A stretch of 64,000 nt of DNA from Pseudomonadota bacterium. GTDB taxonomy: Bacteria > Pseudomonadota > Alphaproteobacteria > Rhodospirillales > Magnetospirillaceae. Position 1 is the first letter of the stretch. Every line of letters begins with the position of its first letter. Positions 28,544-37,167 of the stretch are shown here, one piece after another. The stretch is taken from NCBI GenBank assembly GCA_023426365.1, contig JAFAAW010000079.1:62001-126000 (forward strand), written 5' to 3'. A model generated the notes under the pieces. The model did no database searches. It saw nothing but the letters and a program-made list of their open reading frames with translations, and was not told the origin of the DNA. Both the position numbers and the translations under genes were made by a program.

Positions 28544-28680
28544 GGGCGGCTCTCCTTGCGCGCGGGGATCAACCCTGCCATGCGGCCATCTTGGGGTAAA
28601 GTTGCCGCTGCAACAAGGTTATCCACTGTTCACGAAATTTTGAAAAAAAAAGATGGTGACGAAGGTTACGAAATTGCGTA

Positions 28681-28825
28681 GTGTTCCTCCCAGGCCCGAT
28701 ACGGGATGGGGTAGACCGAACAATAATGGCACCCCCAAAGCGGCTCAGGTTTAGGGAGGAGTCGCCAGCGTCCGCCACGCGGAGACGCAGGGATGGCAAG
28801 ATCAGTCCACTGATCTTGCCATTTT
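28681..28825 (+). ncRNA. Candidate small RNA with its own terminator
   Basis: No protein gene fits here, yet a strong terminator (28795-28820) faces rightward with no + strand gene before it. The preceding sequence can fold: TTCCTCCC (28684-28691) with GGGAGGAG (28754-28761), enclosing CCCG/CGGG (28695-28705) and GGGGT/ACCCC (28708-28735), then a GCGTC..GACGC hairpin. An AT-rich upstream stretch has TTGAAA at 28640-28645. It does not match tmRNA, RNase P or SRP RNA. The ends are approximate. Confidence 0.4.
28795..28820 (+). terminator. Orphan rightward rho-independent terminator
   Basis: GGCAAGATCAG pairs with CTGATCTTGCC around TCCA (11 bp), followed by ATTTTG. In the other direction no T-run follows, so it is oriented rightward. 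Confidence 0.75.
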
Positions 28826-28829
28826 GCAT

Positions 28830-29381
28830 TCAGCCCTTCCCCTCACCCTCGCTTTTCCAGGCCGGATTGCAGGCCAGGACGTCCGCGTTGACCGGGCAAT
28901 CCGGGCGATGGGCACCCGGCAATACGCCGATGCTCATCAGGAACTCCCCCACCACCTCGCCGCCCATGAAGACGAAGGTCTGGCGGAACAGGCGCAGCCA
29001 TTCATCCTTGGGGCGCGGATGGTGCGCGGCGATCCAATCGGCGAAGGAACCGTGGCTGTTACGAAGCAAGCGCAGGCGCCGGGCGTTTTCGATGGTGGCG
29101 TCGATCTTGCGGCGATTGCGGATGATGCCGGCATCGGCAAGCAGGCGGGCGCGCTCCACCTCGCCATAGGCCGCCACCCGGTCGATGTCGAAGCCGTCGA
29201 AGGCGGCCGACAGCGCCGGACGCTTCTTCAGGACGATCAGCCAGGACAGGCCCGCCTGGAAGATCTCCAGCGACAGGCGTTCGAACAGCACCCGATCGTC
29301 ATGGACGGGAAAGCCGTATTCGCCATCGTGATAGGGGCCATGCACGGGATGGCCGGGAGCAACATCGCAATACCAGCTCAT
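28830..29381 (-). CDS. tag: DNA-3-methyladenine glycosylase I
   Basis: A 183-residue base-excision enzyme removing 3-methyladenine. MSWYCDVAPGHP, then PYHDGEYGFPVHDDRVLFERL and LEIFQAGLSWLIVLKKR, match Tag. The zinc ligands are expected at Cys5, His18 and the C-terminal HRPDCPV. FVFMGGEVVGEFLMSIGV is also characteristic. The ATG at 29381 begins the conserved N terminus; the frame is open further upstream, antisense-like through the epimerase gene, and is not used. Confidence 0.94.
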   Translation of the reverse strand: MSWYCDVAPGHPVHGPYHDGEYGFPVHDDRVLFERLSLEIFQAGLSWLIVLKKRPALSAAFDGFDIDRVAAYGEVERARLLADAGIIRNRRKIDATIENARRLRLLRNSHGSFADWIAAHHPRPKDEWLRLFRQTFVFMGGEVVGEFLMSIGVLPGAHRPDCPVNADVLACNPAWKSEGEGKG

Positions 29382-29418
29382 GCCGCCTCGCCATCCTTGG
29401 GGAGCTACTAATAAAGTC

Positions 29419-29446
29419 CCCCCGCCGGCCGCGCGGCCGGCGGGGG
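29419..29446 (-). terminator. Probable terminator after the epimerase gene
   Basis: A near-perfect GC palindrome, CCCCGCCGGCCGC against GCGGCCGGCGGGG, lies just beyond the epimerase stop. In the leftward direction it is followed by a weak ACTTTATTA tail. Confidence 0.55.
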
Positions 29447-29454
29447 TGAAACGA

Positions 29455-29859
29455 TCAGGCCTGCTCCAGCTCGACCAGCGTGCCGACGAAATCCTTGGGA
29501 TGCAGGAACAGCACCGGCTTGTCATGGGCGCCGATCTTGGGTTCGCCGTCGCCCAGCACGCGGGCGCCCTGCGCCTTGAGCTGGTCGCGGGCGGCATAGA
29601 TGTCGTCCACCTCGTAGCAGATGTGATGGATGCCGCCCGACGCGTTCTTCTCGAGGAAGGCGGCGATCGGCGACTTCTCGCCCAGCGGATGCAGCAGCTC
29701 GACCTTGGTGTTCGGCAGCTCGACAAAGACGACGGTGACGCCGTGGGCGGGCTGCGGAACGGGGGCGGAAACCTTGGCGCCCAGGGTATCGCGATACAGC
29801 TTGGTGGCGGCCTCAAGGTCCGGCACGGCAATGGCGACGTGGTTAAGCTTACCGATCAT
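29455..29859 (-). CDS. mce: Methylmalonyl-CoA epimerase
   Basis: A 134-residue VOC-fold metalloenzyme converting (S)- to (R)-methylmalonyl-CoA in propionyl-CoA degradation. IGKLNHVAIAVPDLEAATKLY has the first metal His. VELLHPLGEKSPIAAFLEK and GGIHHICYEVDDI carry further ligands. LFLHPKDFVGTLVELEQ ends the second half. The length is standard. No mutase genes are in the window. It fits the valine-degradation capacity suggested by the HIBCH-like gene. Confidence 0.95.
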   Translation of the reverse strand: MIGKLNHVAIAVPDLEAATKLYRDTLGAKVSAPVPQPAHGVTVVFVELPNTKVELLHPLGEKSPIAAFLEKNASGGIHHICYEVDDIYAARDQLKAQGARVLGDGEPKIGAHDKPVLFLHPKDFVGTLVELEQA

Positions 29860-29992
29860 CGGGTCCTCGTCAGGTTTGTTTCAGGATCTCCTTATAACAC
29901 GGCGACACTTTTGGGAAAATGCACCCCGCCGACGCTTTTAGAGTCTTGCGCGCGTTCTCCCTTCGGACTACCAAAGGCTTCGCATTCTCGCT

Positions 29993-32416
29993 ATGCCCTC
30001 CCCCCCTGCGCCCGGCTCCCGGAGTATGCCCGTGCAAGACCCATCACCCGATGCCAGCGACCGCGCCTCCTCGCGCGAGACGTTGCTTTTCGCCGAGGAG
30101 ATGAGTCCGTGGGCCAAAATCCTCAACGGCCTTGTTCTCGTGGTCCTGCTGGTGGTGGCGGTGACCTTCGTCTGGCTGATGAGTTCCCTGCCGCGGATCG
30201 AGGGACGTTTTCCCATCAAGGGGCTTGAGCTTCCGGCCACGGTCGCCCGCGACCATGCCGGGGTGCCGCAGATTGCCGCGCGTTCCGTTCGCGACGCCTA
30301 TTTTGCCATCGGCTGGACCCATGCCCAGGACCGCCTGTGGCAGATGGAGGTGCAGCGCCGCGTCGCCACCGGCCGTCTGGCCGAGGTGGTGGGCGAGCCT
30401 GGGCTGGGCAGTGACCGCTTCATGCGCACATTGGGGCTGGGCGCGCTGGCGGAAGGCAGCCTGGCCAAGCTGGACAAACCCACCCGCGACGCCCTGGCCG
30501 CTTATGCCGAGGGCGTCAATGCCTGGGCGCGGGATCATTGGCACCGCCTGCCGCCCGAATTCATCGTCCTGGGCTTCCGTCCGGAACCGTGGTCGGTGAC
30601 GGACAGCTTGGCCATCGGCCGCCTGCTGGCGCTGCAACTGACCAACGATTGGCAGTCCGAGATCTTGCGCGGCAAGCTGGCCGCGCGCTTCGACGCCCGC
30701 AAGCTGGGGCAGCTATGGCCGGGCACGCCGGCGGATGGGCCGGTCACGCTGGGGGCCGCGACGGCCGATGGCGTGCTGGCCGCCCTGCCCGACAGCGCCC
30801 GCCCCCGTCTGGCTTCGAACGTCTGGGCACTGGCGGGCAGCCGCACCGCCACCGGCAAGCCTATCCTGGCCAATGACCCCCATCTTGGCCTGCAGGCGCC
30901 GGTGCAATGGTATCTGATGGCGGTGGAGGCCCCGGGCCTGTCGCTGTCGGGCGCCACCATTCCCGGCATTCCCTTCCACCTTGTCGGGCATAACGGCCGC
31001 ATCGCATGGGGCACCACTACCACCCACGCCGACACCGTCGATCTGTTCGTCGAGCGTCTGGCGGGCGAGGACGGCTATCAGACCGCGCAAGGCGTGGAAC
31101 GCTTCGCCGTTCGCGACGAGGTCATCAAGGTCAAGGGTAGCGCCGACGTGCACCTGAAGGTGCGCTCGACCCGCCACGGCCCGGTGATCAGCGACATCAC
31201 CGCCAAGGGACTGGCCAAGCCCGACCAGGTGCTGACCTTGCGGGCCACCGCGCTGGAGGCCGACGACCTTACCGCCCAGGCGTTCCACCGCATCAACCGT
31301 GCCATCGACTGGCGCAGCTTCAACGCCGCGCTGCGGGATTTCCACGCGCCCGTGCAGAATTTCGCCTATGCCGATGTCGGCGGCACCATCGCCTTTGCCA
31401 CCGCCGGCCGCGTACCGCTGCGCAAGGGCGGCAACGGCGCCATGCCGGTGCGCGGCTGGACCGGCGAGGGCGAATGGAACGGCTGGGTGCCCGCCGAGAA
31501 GATGCCGCAGCAGATCAATCCCCGGTCGGGCCAGCTCGTCAACGCCAACAATGCCGTGGTGGGCGACCGCTATCCGTACCTGATCGCCAGCGAATGGCCC
31601 GACGGATTCCGCGCGCAGCGCATTGCCGAGGTGCTGGGAAGCAAATCCGGCTGGACCGTGGAGGACAATGCGCGACTGCAACTGGACGCCCTGTCGCTGG
31701 CCGCCCTTGAGCTGAAGGAGCTGATGGACGCCGCCGCCAGCGACGACCCGCGCATCCAGAACGCCCTTCGCATGATTGCCGGCTGGGACGGCACCATGGA
31801 CCGCAACCGGCCCGAGCCGCTGATCTTCGCGGCATGGCTGGAGCAATCGTGGCGCGACGTCCTGGCCGACGATCTGGGCGACGATTTCCGCGCGTTCCAG
31901 CGCCCGCGCCCGATGGTGCTGACCGGCATCCTGACCAGCAATCGCGCCTGGTGCGACGATATCGCCACCCCCGAGGCCGAATCGTGCGAAGACATCGCCG
32001 CGCGGTCGTTGGAGCGGGCCTTGCGCCGCTTGGAGGAGCGTTTCGGCGCCGACATGGCCCAGTGGAAATGGGGCAACGCCCATCAGGCCGTGTTCGAGCA
32101 TGCGGTGCTGCGCCACGTTCCGCTGTTGGGACGCCTGAGCGACTTCGCCATTGCCACGGACGGTGACGATTTCACCGTCAACCGCGGCACCTATGCCCCG
32201 GACAATTTCCAGCAGGTGCATGGGGCCGGCCTCAGGGTCGTCTATGATCTGGCGGACCTGTCCAACAGCCGCTTCGTCATCGCCGGCGGCCAGTCGGGCA
32301 ACCCGCTGTCCCGCCATTACGACGATCTGCTGGAGGCGTGGCGCGACAATGCGGGAATTGTGCTGGGCAAGCGCAGCGACGGCAACGCGGTCCTGAGGCT
32401 CGAACCCGGATACTGA
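29993..32416 (+). CDS. Penicillin acylase family protein (N-terminal nucleophile amidohydrolase)
   Basis: 807 residues. A membrane anchor (about 43-63) puts the enzyme in the periplasm. The precursor layout is alpha chain (about 75-255, with GVPQIAARSVRDAYFAIGW and HAQDRLWQME), spacer, then the beta chain starting at the catalytic Ser275 (SNVWALAGSRTATGKPILAN). NDPHLGL, GIPFHLVGHNGRIAWG and the C-terminal FVIAGGQSGNPLS are family motifs. Such enzymes cleave amides, including N-acyl homoserine lactones and beta-lactams; the substrate here is unknown. The start is uncertain (ATG 29993, or 30026 after CGGAGT). A terminator follows. Confidence 0.92.
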   Translation: MPSPPAPGSRSMPVQDPSPDASDRASSRETLLFAEEMSPWAKILNGLVLVVLLVVAVTFVWLMSSLPRIEGRFPIKGLELPATVARDHAGVPQIAARSVRDAYFAIGWTHAQDRLWQMEVQRRVATGRLAEVVGEPGLGSDRFMRTLGLGALAEGSLAKLDKPTRDALAAYAEGVNAWARDHWHRLPPEFIVLGFRPEPWSVTDSLAIGRLLALQLTNDWQSEILRGKLAARFDARKLGQLWPGTPADGPVTLGAATADGVLAALPDSARPRLASNVWALAGSRTATGKPILANDPHLGLQAPVQWYLMAVEAPGLSLSGATIPGIPFHLVGHNGRIAWGTTTTHADTVDLFVERLAGEDGYQTAQGVERFAVRDEVIKVKGSADVHLKVRSTRHGPVISDITAKGLAKPDQVLTLRATALEADDLTAQAFHRINRAIDWRSFNAALRDFHAPVQNFAYADVGGTIAFATAGRVPLRKGGNGAMPVRGWTGEGEWNGWVPAEKMPQQINPRSGQLVNANNAVVGDRYPYLIASEWPDGFRAQRIAEVLGSKSGWTVEDNARLQLDALSLAALELKELMDAAASDDPRIQNALRMIAGWDGTMDRNRPEPLIFAAWLEQSWRDVLADDLGDDFRAFQRPRPMVLTGILTSNRAWCDDIATPEAESCEDIAARSLERALRRLEERFGADMAQWKWGNAHQAVFEHAVLRHVPLLGRLSDFAIATDGDDFTVNRGTYAPDNFQQVHGAGLRVVYDLADLSNSRFVIAGGQSGNPLSRHYDDLLEAWRDNAGIVLGKRSDGNAVLRLEPGY

Positions 32417-32450
32417 CCCGCACTGCGCGGACGGTTGAGCAAACAGACAA

Positions 32451-32480
32451 AAAAGGGGCATCCGGTCGGATGCCCCTTTT
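32451..32480. terminator. Bidirectional rho-independent terminator
   Basis: AAAAGGGGCATCC pairs with GGATGCCCCTTTT around GGTC. It lies between the convergent acylase (+) and flavin reductase (-) genes. Confidence 0.9.
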
Positions 32481-32500
32481 CTCGTGCCTAAGCCGGCGGA

Positions 32501-32992
32501 TCAGGAAACCGGCGGCGGGAAGTCCAGATAGGCGCCGCGGAAATAGATGAGCGGCGATCCTCCCTCCTGATGGGTGAGGTTCTCGACCTCCCCCACGAAG
32601 ATCATGTGGTCGCCGCCTTCGATGGCGTTGACCAGCTTGCATTCCAGCGTCGCCAGGCATCCGGGCAGCAGCGGAACGCCGCCCAGGCCCTTTTCCCATT
32701 TCAGGCCGCCCCACTTGTCCTCGGACCGGCTGGCGAAGCGGATGGAAAGGTCGCGCTGGTTTTCCGCCAGCACGTTGATGGCGAAGCGGCCGTAATTCTG
32801 GAACGCGGACAGACTGGACGTCTTCAGTCCCAGGCAGAACAGCACCAGCGGCGGCTCGAGCGACAGCGACGAGAACGCGCTGACGGTGACGCCCGCCGGC
32901 GCCTCGGTGTCGGGATGCAAGGTGGTCACCACGGTCACGCCCGTGGCAAAGCACCCCAGGGTCTTGCGGAAAGAACGCTGGTCAACGGACAT
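32501..32992 (-). CDS. Flavin reductase-like FMN-binding protein
   Basis: A 163-residue split-barrel flavoprotein. MSVDQRSFRKTLGCFATGVT begins the flavin-reductase domain. The segment APAGVTVSAFSSLSLEPPLV (FMN phosphate binding), FAINVLAENQRDLSIRFASR and the C-terminal GGSPLIYFRGAYLDF are characteristic of the HpaC/reductase component group. It probably supplies reduced FMN to a partner monooxygenase, not found here. The ATG at 32992 starts the domain; upstream ATGs are in non-homologous sequence. Confidence 0.88.
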   Translation of the reverse strand: MSVDQRSFRKTLGCFATGVTVVTTLHPDTEAPAGVTVSAFSSLSLEPPLVLFCLGLKTSSLSAFQNYGRFAINVLAENQRDLSIRFASRSEDKWGGLKWEKGLGGVPLLPGCLATLECKLVNAIEGGDHMIFVGEVENLTHQEGGSPLIYFRGAYLDFPPPVS

Positions 32993-33124
32993 CGGCACGC
33001 TCGGCAGAATGCGAAAGGGACAATCGGCAGAGATTAATAAGGATTCGCCGCCCGGGTCAAATGCCCCTTTCATCCGCGAATGCCTTAATGCCGCATAGCG
33101 AAATTTTTTCCGGCGCCCGCGCAG

Positions 33125-33154
33125 TTGACTCGCGACAGAGGCCACGAATTATAG
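33125..33154 (+). promoter_or_regulatory. Possible sigma-70 promoter for motAB
   Basis: TTGACT (33125-33130) and TTATAG (33149-33154) are separated by 18 nt, about 60 bp before motA, in the gap between the divergent flavin reductase and motA genes. A flagellar sigma-28 site was not recognised. Confidence 0.4.
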
Positions 33155-33215
33155 CATTCTCCAAACTGATCTGGTGACCGTTCCGGTCCTTGCGGGACCG
33201 CAATAGGGGAAGTGA

Positions 33216-34076
33216 ATGTTCGCGATCATCGGTATCGTGACCACCATCGTCTGCGTTATCGGCGGATATGCGGCGAGCGGCGGCCACCTTGGGGTGCTGT
33301 TTCAGCCCTTCGAATTCCTGATCATTCTTGGCGCCGCCTTCGGATCTCTGCTTCTTGGCAATCCCAAGGGGATCATTGTCGGCATCGCCAAGAATTTCGG
33401 CGTGATCTTCAAGGGTCCGCACCACAAGAAGGATAGCTACGTCGAGCTGCTATCCATGCTGTATTCGGTGTTCAAGCTGGCGAAGACCAAGGGCGACCTG
33501 GCCCTGGAAAGCCATGTGGAAAAACCCGATGAAAGCCCGCTGTTCGCCAAGTTCCCCAACTTCACCTCCGACCATCACAGCCGCACCTTCCTGTGCGATT
33601 ACCTGCGCCTGCTGACGCTGGGCACCTCCAACGCGCACGAGCTGGAATCCATCATCGACGGCGAGCTGGAAGCCCACCACAAGCACTATCACGAGATGTC
33701 GCATGCGGTGAACCTGATGGCCGACGCCATGCCGGCGCTGGGCATCGTGGCCGCCGTTCTGGGCGTAATCCACACCATGGGGTCGATCACCGAACCCCCC
33801 GAGGTGCTGGGCCACCTGATCGGCGCGGCGCTGGTGGGCACCTTCACCGGCGTGCTGGTGTCCTACGCCTTTTTCGCGCCGTTCGCGCGAAACATGCAGA
33901 TGGTGTTCGATTCGGATCACTATTACTTTCTGGCGATGAAGGCCGGCTTGCTGGCCCACATGCAGGGGTATGCGCCGCAGGTCTCGATCGAGTTCGCCCG
34001 CAAGATCCTGCCCGACGACCTGCGCCCCACCTTCCAGGAACTGGAAGAGACGGTCACCAACCTGCCGCCGGATTGA
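33216..34076 (+). CDS. motA: Flagellar motor stator protein MotA
   Basis: A 286-residue inner-membrane protein with four helices. It forms the proton-driven stator with MotB. The N terminus MFAIIGIVTTIVCVIGGYAA and the segment FEFLIILGAAFGSLLLGNPK form helices 1-2. The cytoplasmic loop (about 65-165) bears the charged residues that contact FliG. Helices 3-4 contain ADAMPALGIVAAVLGVIHTM with the conserved Pro, and HLIGAALVGTFTGVLVSYAF. The length is typical of the long MotA subclass. It is 21 nt from motB. Confidence 0.96.
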   Translation: MFAIIGIVTTIVCVIGGYAASGGHLGVLFQPFEFLIILGAAFGSLLLGNPKGIIVGIAKNFGVIFKGPHHKKDSYVELLSMLYSVFKLAKTKGDLALESHVEKPDESPLFAKFPNFTSDHHSRTFLCDYLRLLTLGTSNAHELESIIDGELEAHHKHYHEMSHAVNLMADAMPALGIVAAVLGVIHTMGSITEPPEVLGHLIGAALVGTFTGVLVSYAFFAPFARNMQMVFDSDHYYFLAMKAGLLAHMQGYAPQVSIEFARKILPDDLRPTFQELEETVTNLPPD

Positions 34077-34097
34077 TGAAGGGGCGCCACCACAGCC

Positions 34098-35030
34098 ATG
34101 GCCGAAAGTCAGCAGATTATCATCAAGCGCGTCAAGAAGGTGGCCGGCGGCCACCACGGTGGCGCGTGGAAGGTTGCGTATGCCGACTTCGTGACCGCCA
34201 TGATGGCGTTCTTCCTGCTGCTGTGGCTGTTGAATGCGGTCACTGAAGAACAGTTGACCGGCATCTCCAACTATTTCGCGCCGTCCATGGCATCCAAGAG
34301 CCAGACTGGCGCCGGCGGCATCCTGGGGGGACAGGTGATCGGCCAGGGCGCCATGCAGTCCACCACCAGTTCGCCCAGCCTGGTCCAGCACCTGCCCCCC
34401 GCCTCCATCGGACCCGGCGGCGAGGATCTCACCTCGCAGGCGACCGAACCCATGGAAGGCATGGGGGAAAAGGAATTCCGCGAGGCATTGGCCGAGCGCG
34501 AGCAGGCCAAGTTCGACAAGGCCAAGGACGTGCTGGAAGCCGCCATGAAGGGCATCCCGGAGCTCAAGCAGTTCCAGGGATCGCTGATGGTGGACAACAC
34601 CGTCGAGGGACTGCGCATCCAGATCACCGACCAGGAAGGTCTGGCCATGTTCCCGTCCGGCAGCTCGGCCATGTACGGCCACACCAAGGCGCTGCTGGAC
34701 CTGGTCGGCCGGGTCGTCAACCAACTGCCCAACAAGATCTCGATTTCCGGCCATACCGACGCCATTCCGTTCCGCGACCCGTCGGGCTACACCAATTGGG
34801 AGCTGTCGGCCGACCGCGCCCTGGCCAGCCGCCGCGCCCTGCTGTCGGCGGGCGTGCCGGAAACCCGCATCGACCGCGTGGTGGGGCGCGCCGATACCGA
34901 CCCCCTGATGGTCAATGACCCCAAAGGCCCGCGCAATCGCCGCATCAGCATCATCTTGCTGCGCGAGAACGAAGCGCCGCCGGCCGAATTGCCGGCCAGC
35001 CAGCAGAACCCCGCCGCCAAGCAGAACTAG
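34098..35030 (+). CDS. motB: Flagellar motor stator protein MotB
   Basis: 310 residues. A short cytoplasmic tail is followed by one membrane helix (WKVAYADFVTAMMAFFLLLW) whose Asp30 is the proton-binding residue. After a plug/linker region (about 55-155) the OmpA-like peptidoglycan-binding domain contains SGHTDAIPFRDPSGYTNWEL and RALLSAGVPETRIDRVVGRA. It ends with a Pro/Ala/Gln tail. It is translated with motA. Other flagellar genes are not in the window, apart from a distant FliL-like protein. Confidence 0.96.
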   Translation: MAESQQIIIKRVKKVAGGHHGGAWKVAYADFVTAMMAFFLLLWLLNAVTEEQLTGISNYFAPSMASKSQTGAGGILGGQVIGQGAMQSTTSSPSLVQHLPPASIGPGGEDLTSQATEPMEGMGEKEFREALAEREQAKFDKAKDVLEAAMKGIPELKQFQGSLMVDNTVEGLRIQITDQEGLAMFPSGSSAMYGHTKALLDLVGRVVNQLPNKISISGHTDAIPFRDPSGYTNWELSADRALASRRALLSAGVPETRIDRVVGRADTDPLMVNDPKGPRNRRISIILLRENEAPPAELPASQQNPAAKQN

Positions 35031-35096
35031 GCATCAAGCCCCTGGAAACGGCCGCAGCGCGCCTTATTTCCGCTTTCAGCATTGCGGAGAATCCTC

Positions 35097-35630
35097 ATGT
35101 CCAACCCGCCCGTGGTGATCATCCCCCCCGATAGCGCCCCCAGCGGCGCCGATTGGGCCGATCCGTGGCGGCATCCGGAATTGTTTGCCGGTGTCACCGT
35201 CCGGCGCATCGCGGCCTATGCCATCGACGTCGTCGTTATCGCCGTTCTTGCGGTGGTGGTGTGGTTCGTCGGCTCCTTGCTGAGCGTGCTGAGCTTCGGT
35301 TTGCTGCTGCCGGTCAAGGCGCTGGCGCTGGCGCTGCTGCCTCTGGCCTACCATACGCTGATGGTGGCGTCGCGGCGTTCGGCCACCCTGGGCATGGGGA
35401 TCATGGGGCTAAAGGTGCGCAGTCTGCTGCCCCAAGGTGCCGTGGGGGATGGACGACCAACCCTGATCCAGGCCATGATCCAGGTCGTGGCGTTCTATGG
35501 GTCGATCACCCTGACCGGCTCCCTGATCCTGCTGGTCGGCCTGTTCAATGCCCGCAGAAGGCTGTTGCACGATTGGCTGGCGGGAACCGTGGTGGTGAAC
35601 GAGGGGGCGGGGCGGCACGACCTTGGTTGA
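35097..35630 (+). CDS. RDD family membrane protein
   Basis: 177 residues. After a Pro-rich N terminus (NPPVVIIPPDSAPSG), the RDD domain begins at TVRRIAAYAIDVVVIAVLAV, with Arg-Asp residues of the signature in the first helix. Two further hydrophobic helices follow, with RRLLHDWLAGTVVVNE near the end. The ATG at 35097 follows GGAGA at a good distance. RDD proteins are small transporters or membrane proteins of mixed function; the function here is unknown. It lies between motB and the leucyltransferase gene. Confidence 0.85.
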   Translation: MSNPPVVIIPPDSAPSGADWADPWRHPELFAGVTVRRIAAYAIDVVVIAVLAVVVWFVGSLLSVLSFGLLLPVKALALALLPLAYHTLMVASRRSATLGMGIMGLKVRSLLPQGAVGDGRPTLIQAMIQVVAFYGSITLTGSLILLVGLFNARRRLLHDWLAGTVVVNEGAGRHDLG

Positions 35631-35722
35631 CACCCGGTGCTTTGCCACCTGCCACCGTGGTGGCGACGGTTGCGGGCCACCATATGAGGGGAGCCGCCCT
35701 TAGCCGCAACGAACGGGACGCG

Positions 35723-36502
35723 ATGGATCACATTCCCCTGAAACGGCCGCATTTCTTCTTCACCACCGCGCCCCTGCCCTGCCCCTACATCGCCGGCAGG
35801 CTGGAACGCAAGATCGTGACCGAACTGAACGGCCCCGATGCCGAGGTGCTGCACGAGGCGCTGTCGCGCGCAGGCTTTCGCCGCTCTCATTCCATCGCCT
35901 ACACGCCGGCCTGTCCGGGGTGCAGCGCCTGCATTCCGGTGCGCATCATCGCCGATGCGTTCCTGCCCGACCGCACCATGCGCCGCATCATGCGCGCCAA
36001 CCAGGATCTGGTGGCGCGCAAGGTCCCCGCCCGCGCCACGGCCGAGCAATACCGCCTGTTCGCGCGCTATCAGGAATCACGGCATGCCGGCGGCGACATG
36101 GCGATGATGGGGTTTTACGACTACCGCTCCATGGTGGAAGACAGCCCCATCGACACCTTCCTGGTGGAATACCGCACGGCGGACGGCGCCTTGGTGGCCA
36201 CCTGCCTGACGGATCGCATGTCCGACGGCCTGTCTGCGGTATACAGCTTCTACGACCCCGACCTGCACCGCCGGTCGTTGGGCACCTATGTGGTGACCTG
36301 GCTGGTGGCGGATGCCTGCCAACAGGGTTTGCCCTATGTCTATCTGGGCTATTGGATCGCGGAAAGCCGGAAAATGGCTTACAAGTCCCGTTTCTCGCCG
36401 CTCGAGGCCTTTGGCCCCAACGGTTGGCGCCTGATTGCGGAAACGAGCGCCGCTAGCGGTGACGATCAGGGCGCAGGCGGGGCGGATCAAGGCTTGCGCT
36501 AG
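35723..36502 (+). CDS. bpt: Aspartate/glutamate leucyltransferase (Bpt; arginyltransferase-like)
   Basis: A 259-residue aminoacyl-tRNA:protein transferase of the N-end rule. It attaches Leu to N-terminal Asp/Glu to mark proteins for ClpAP. FFTTAPLPCPYIAGRLERKI, then GFRRSHSIAYTPACPGCSAC (the conserved CxxC cluster) and SAVYSFYDPDLHRRSLGTYV, YVYLGYWIAESRKMAYKSRF, are Bpt/ATE motifs. The ATG at 35723 was picked because the family N terminus begins here. The C-terminal tail (ASGDDQGAGGADQG) is extra. Confidence 0.93.
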   Translation: MDHIPLKRPHFFFTTAPLPCPYIAGRLERKIVTELNGPDAEVLHEALSRAGFRRSHSIAYTPACPGCSACIPVRIIADAFLPDRTMRRIMRANQDLVARKVPARATAEQYRLFARYQESRHAGGDMAMMGFYDYRSMVEDSPIDTFLVEYRTADGALVATCLTDRMSDGLSAVYSFYDPDLHRRSLGTYVVTWLVADACQQGLPYVYLGYWIAESRKMAYKSRFSPLEAFGPNGWRLIAETSAASGDDQGAGGADQGLR

Positions 36503-36609
36503 ATAGAAATTCCCGACAAAATCGCTTCTTCCCCCTTTGTTCCGGCCTTACACCTATGCCATAGTGGCCGGAGCAAAATAGAATAATTCGGCCTTGTGGG
36601 AGGAAGCGC

Positions 36610-37167
36610 GTGACTCAGCTGCTGCGCCTCAGCGGCATGATCGATCGCCTCAACTCGGTGGTCGGCCGTGCCGTCACTTGGTTGGTGCTGGTGATGACCG
36701 TCATCAGCTCGGGCAATGCGGTCATCCGCTATGCTTTCAATTCCAGTTCCAATGCATGGTTGGAAATTCAGTGGTACCTGTTCTCGGCGGTCTTCCTGCT
36801 GTGCGCGGGCTACACCCTCCTCAATAACGAGCATATCCGGATCGACGTCATCGCTGGCCGCTTCAGCCGGCGCACCCAGACCTGGATCGAGATCATCGGC
36901 GGCGTCTTTTTCCTGCTGCCGATGGCGGTGCTGATCCTTTGGCTGTCCTGGCCCATCTTCGTCAGCTCGCTGGTCAGCGGGGAAATGTCCAGTGACGCCG
37001 GCGGCCTGATCCGCTGGCCGGCCAAGGTCCTGATCCCCCTGGGCTTCGCCCTGCTCAGCCTGCAGGGGCTTTCCGAGACCATCAAGCGCGTCGCCTTCCT
37101 GATGGGGCGGATCGACGACCCCGCCGCCGCCGCCAGCGCCGGTCATCACGGAGGCGGCCATGACTGA
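36610..37167 (+). CDS. dctQ: TRAP transporter small permease (DctQ type)
   Basis: 185 residues with four membrane helices: LVLVMTVISSGNAVIRYAFN opens helix 1, followed by SSNAWLEIQWYLFSAVFLLC, typical of DctQ. It anchors the large permease and binding protein in a Na+/H+-driven uptake system. The GTG start at 36610 follows GGGAGGAAG. TAGAAT at 36579-36584 could be a -10 element. It overlaps dctM by 8 nt. The tail is His/Gly-rich (GHHGGGHD). Confidence 0.93.
   Translation: MTQLLRLSGMIDRLNSVVGRAVTWLVLVMTVISSGNAVIRYAFNSSSNAWLEIQWYLFSAVFLLCAGYTLLNNEHIRIDVIAGRFSRRTQTWIEIIGGVFFLLPMAVLILWLSWPIFVSSLVSGEMSSDAGGLIRWPAKVLIPLGFALLSLQGLSETIKRVAFLMGRIDDPAAAASAGHHGGGHD

Noticed and set aside
28681..28825. 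tmRNA, RNase P RNA or SRP RNA at the orphan terminator
   Set aside because: The conserved cores of these RNAs (tRNA-like ends, the P-RNA core, the GGAAG-type SRP loop) are absent; 6S RNA could not be confirmed or excluded.
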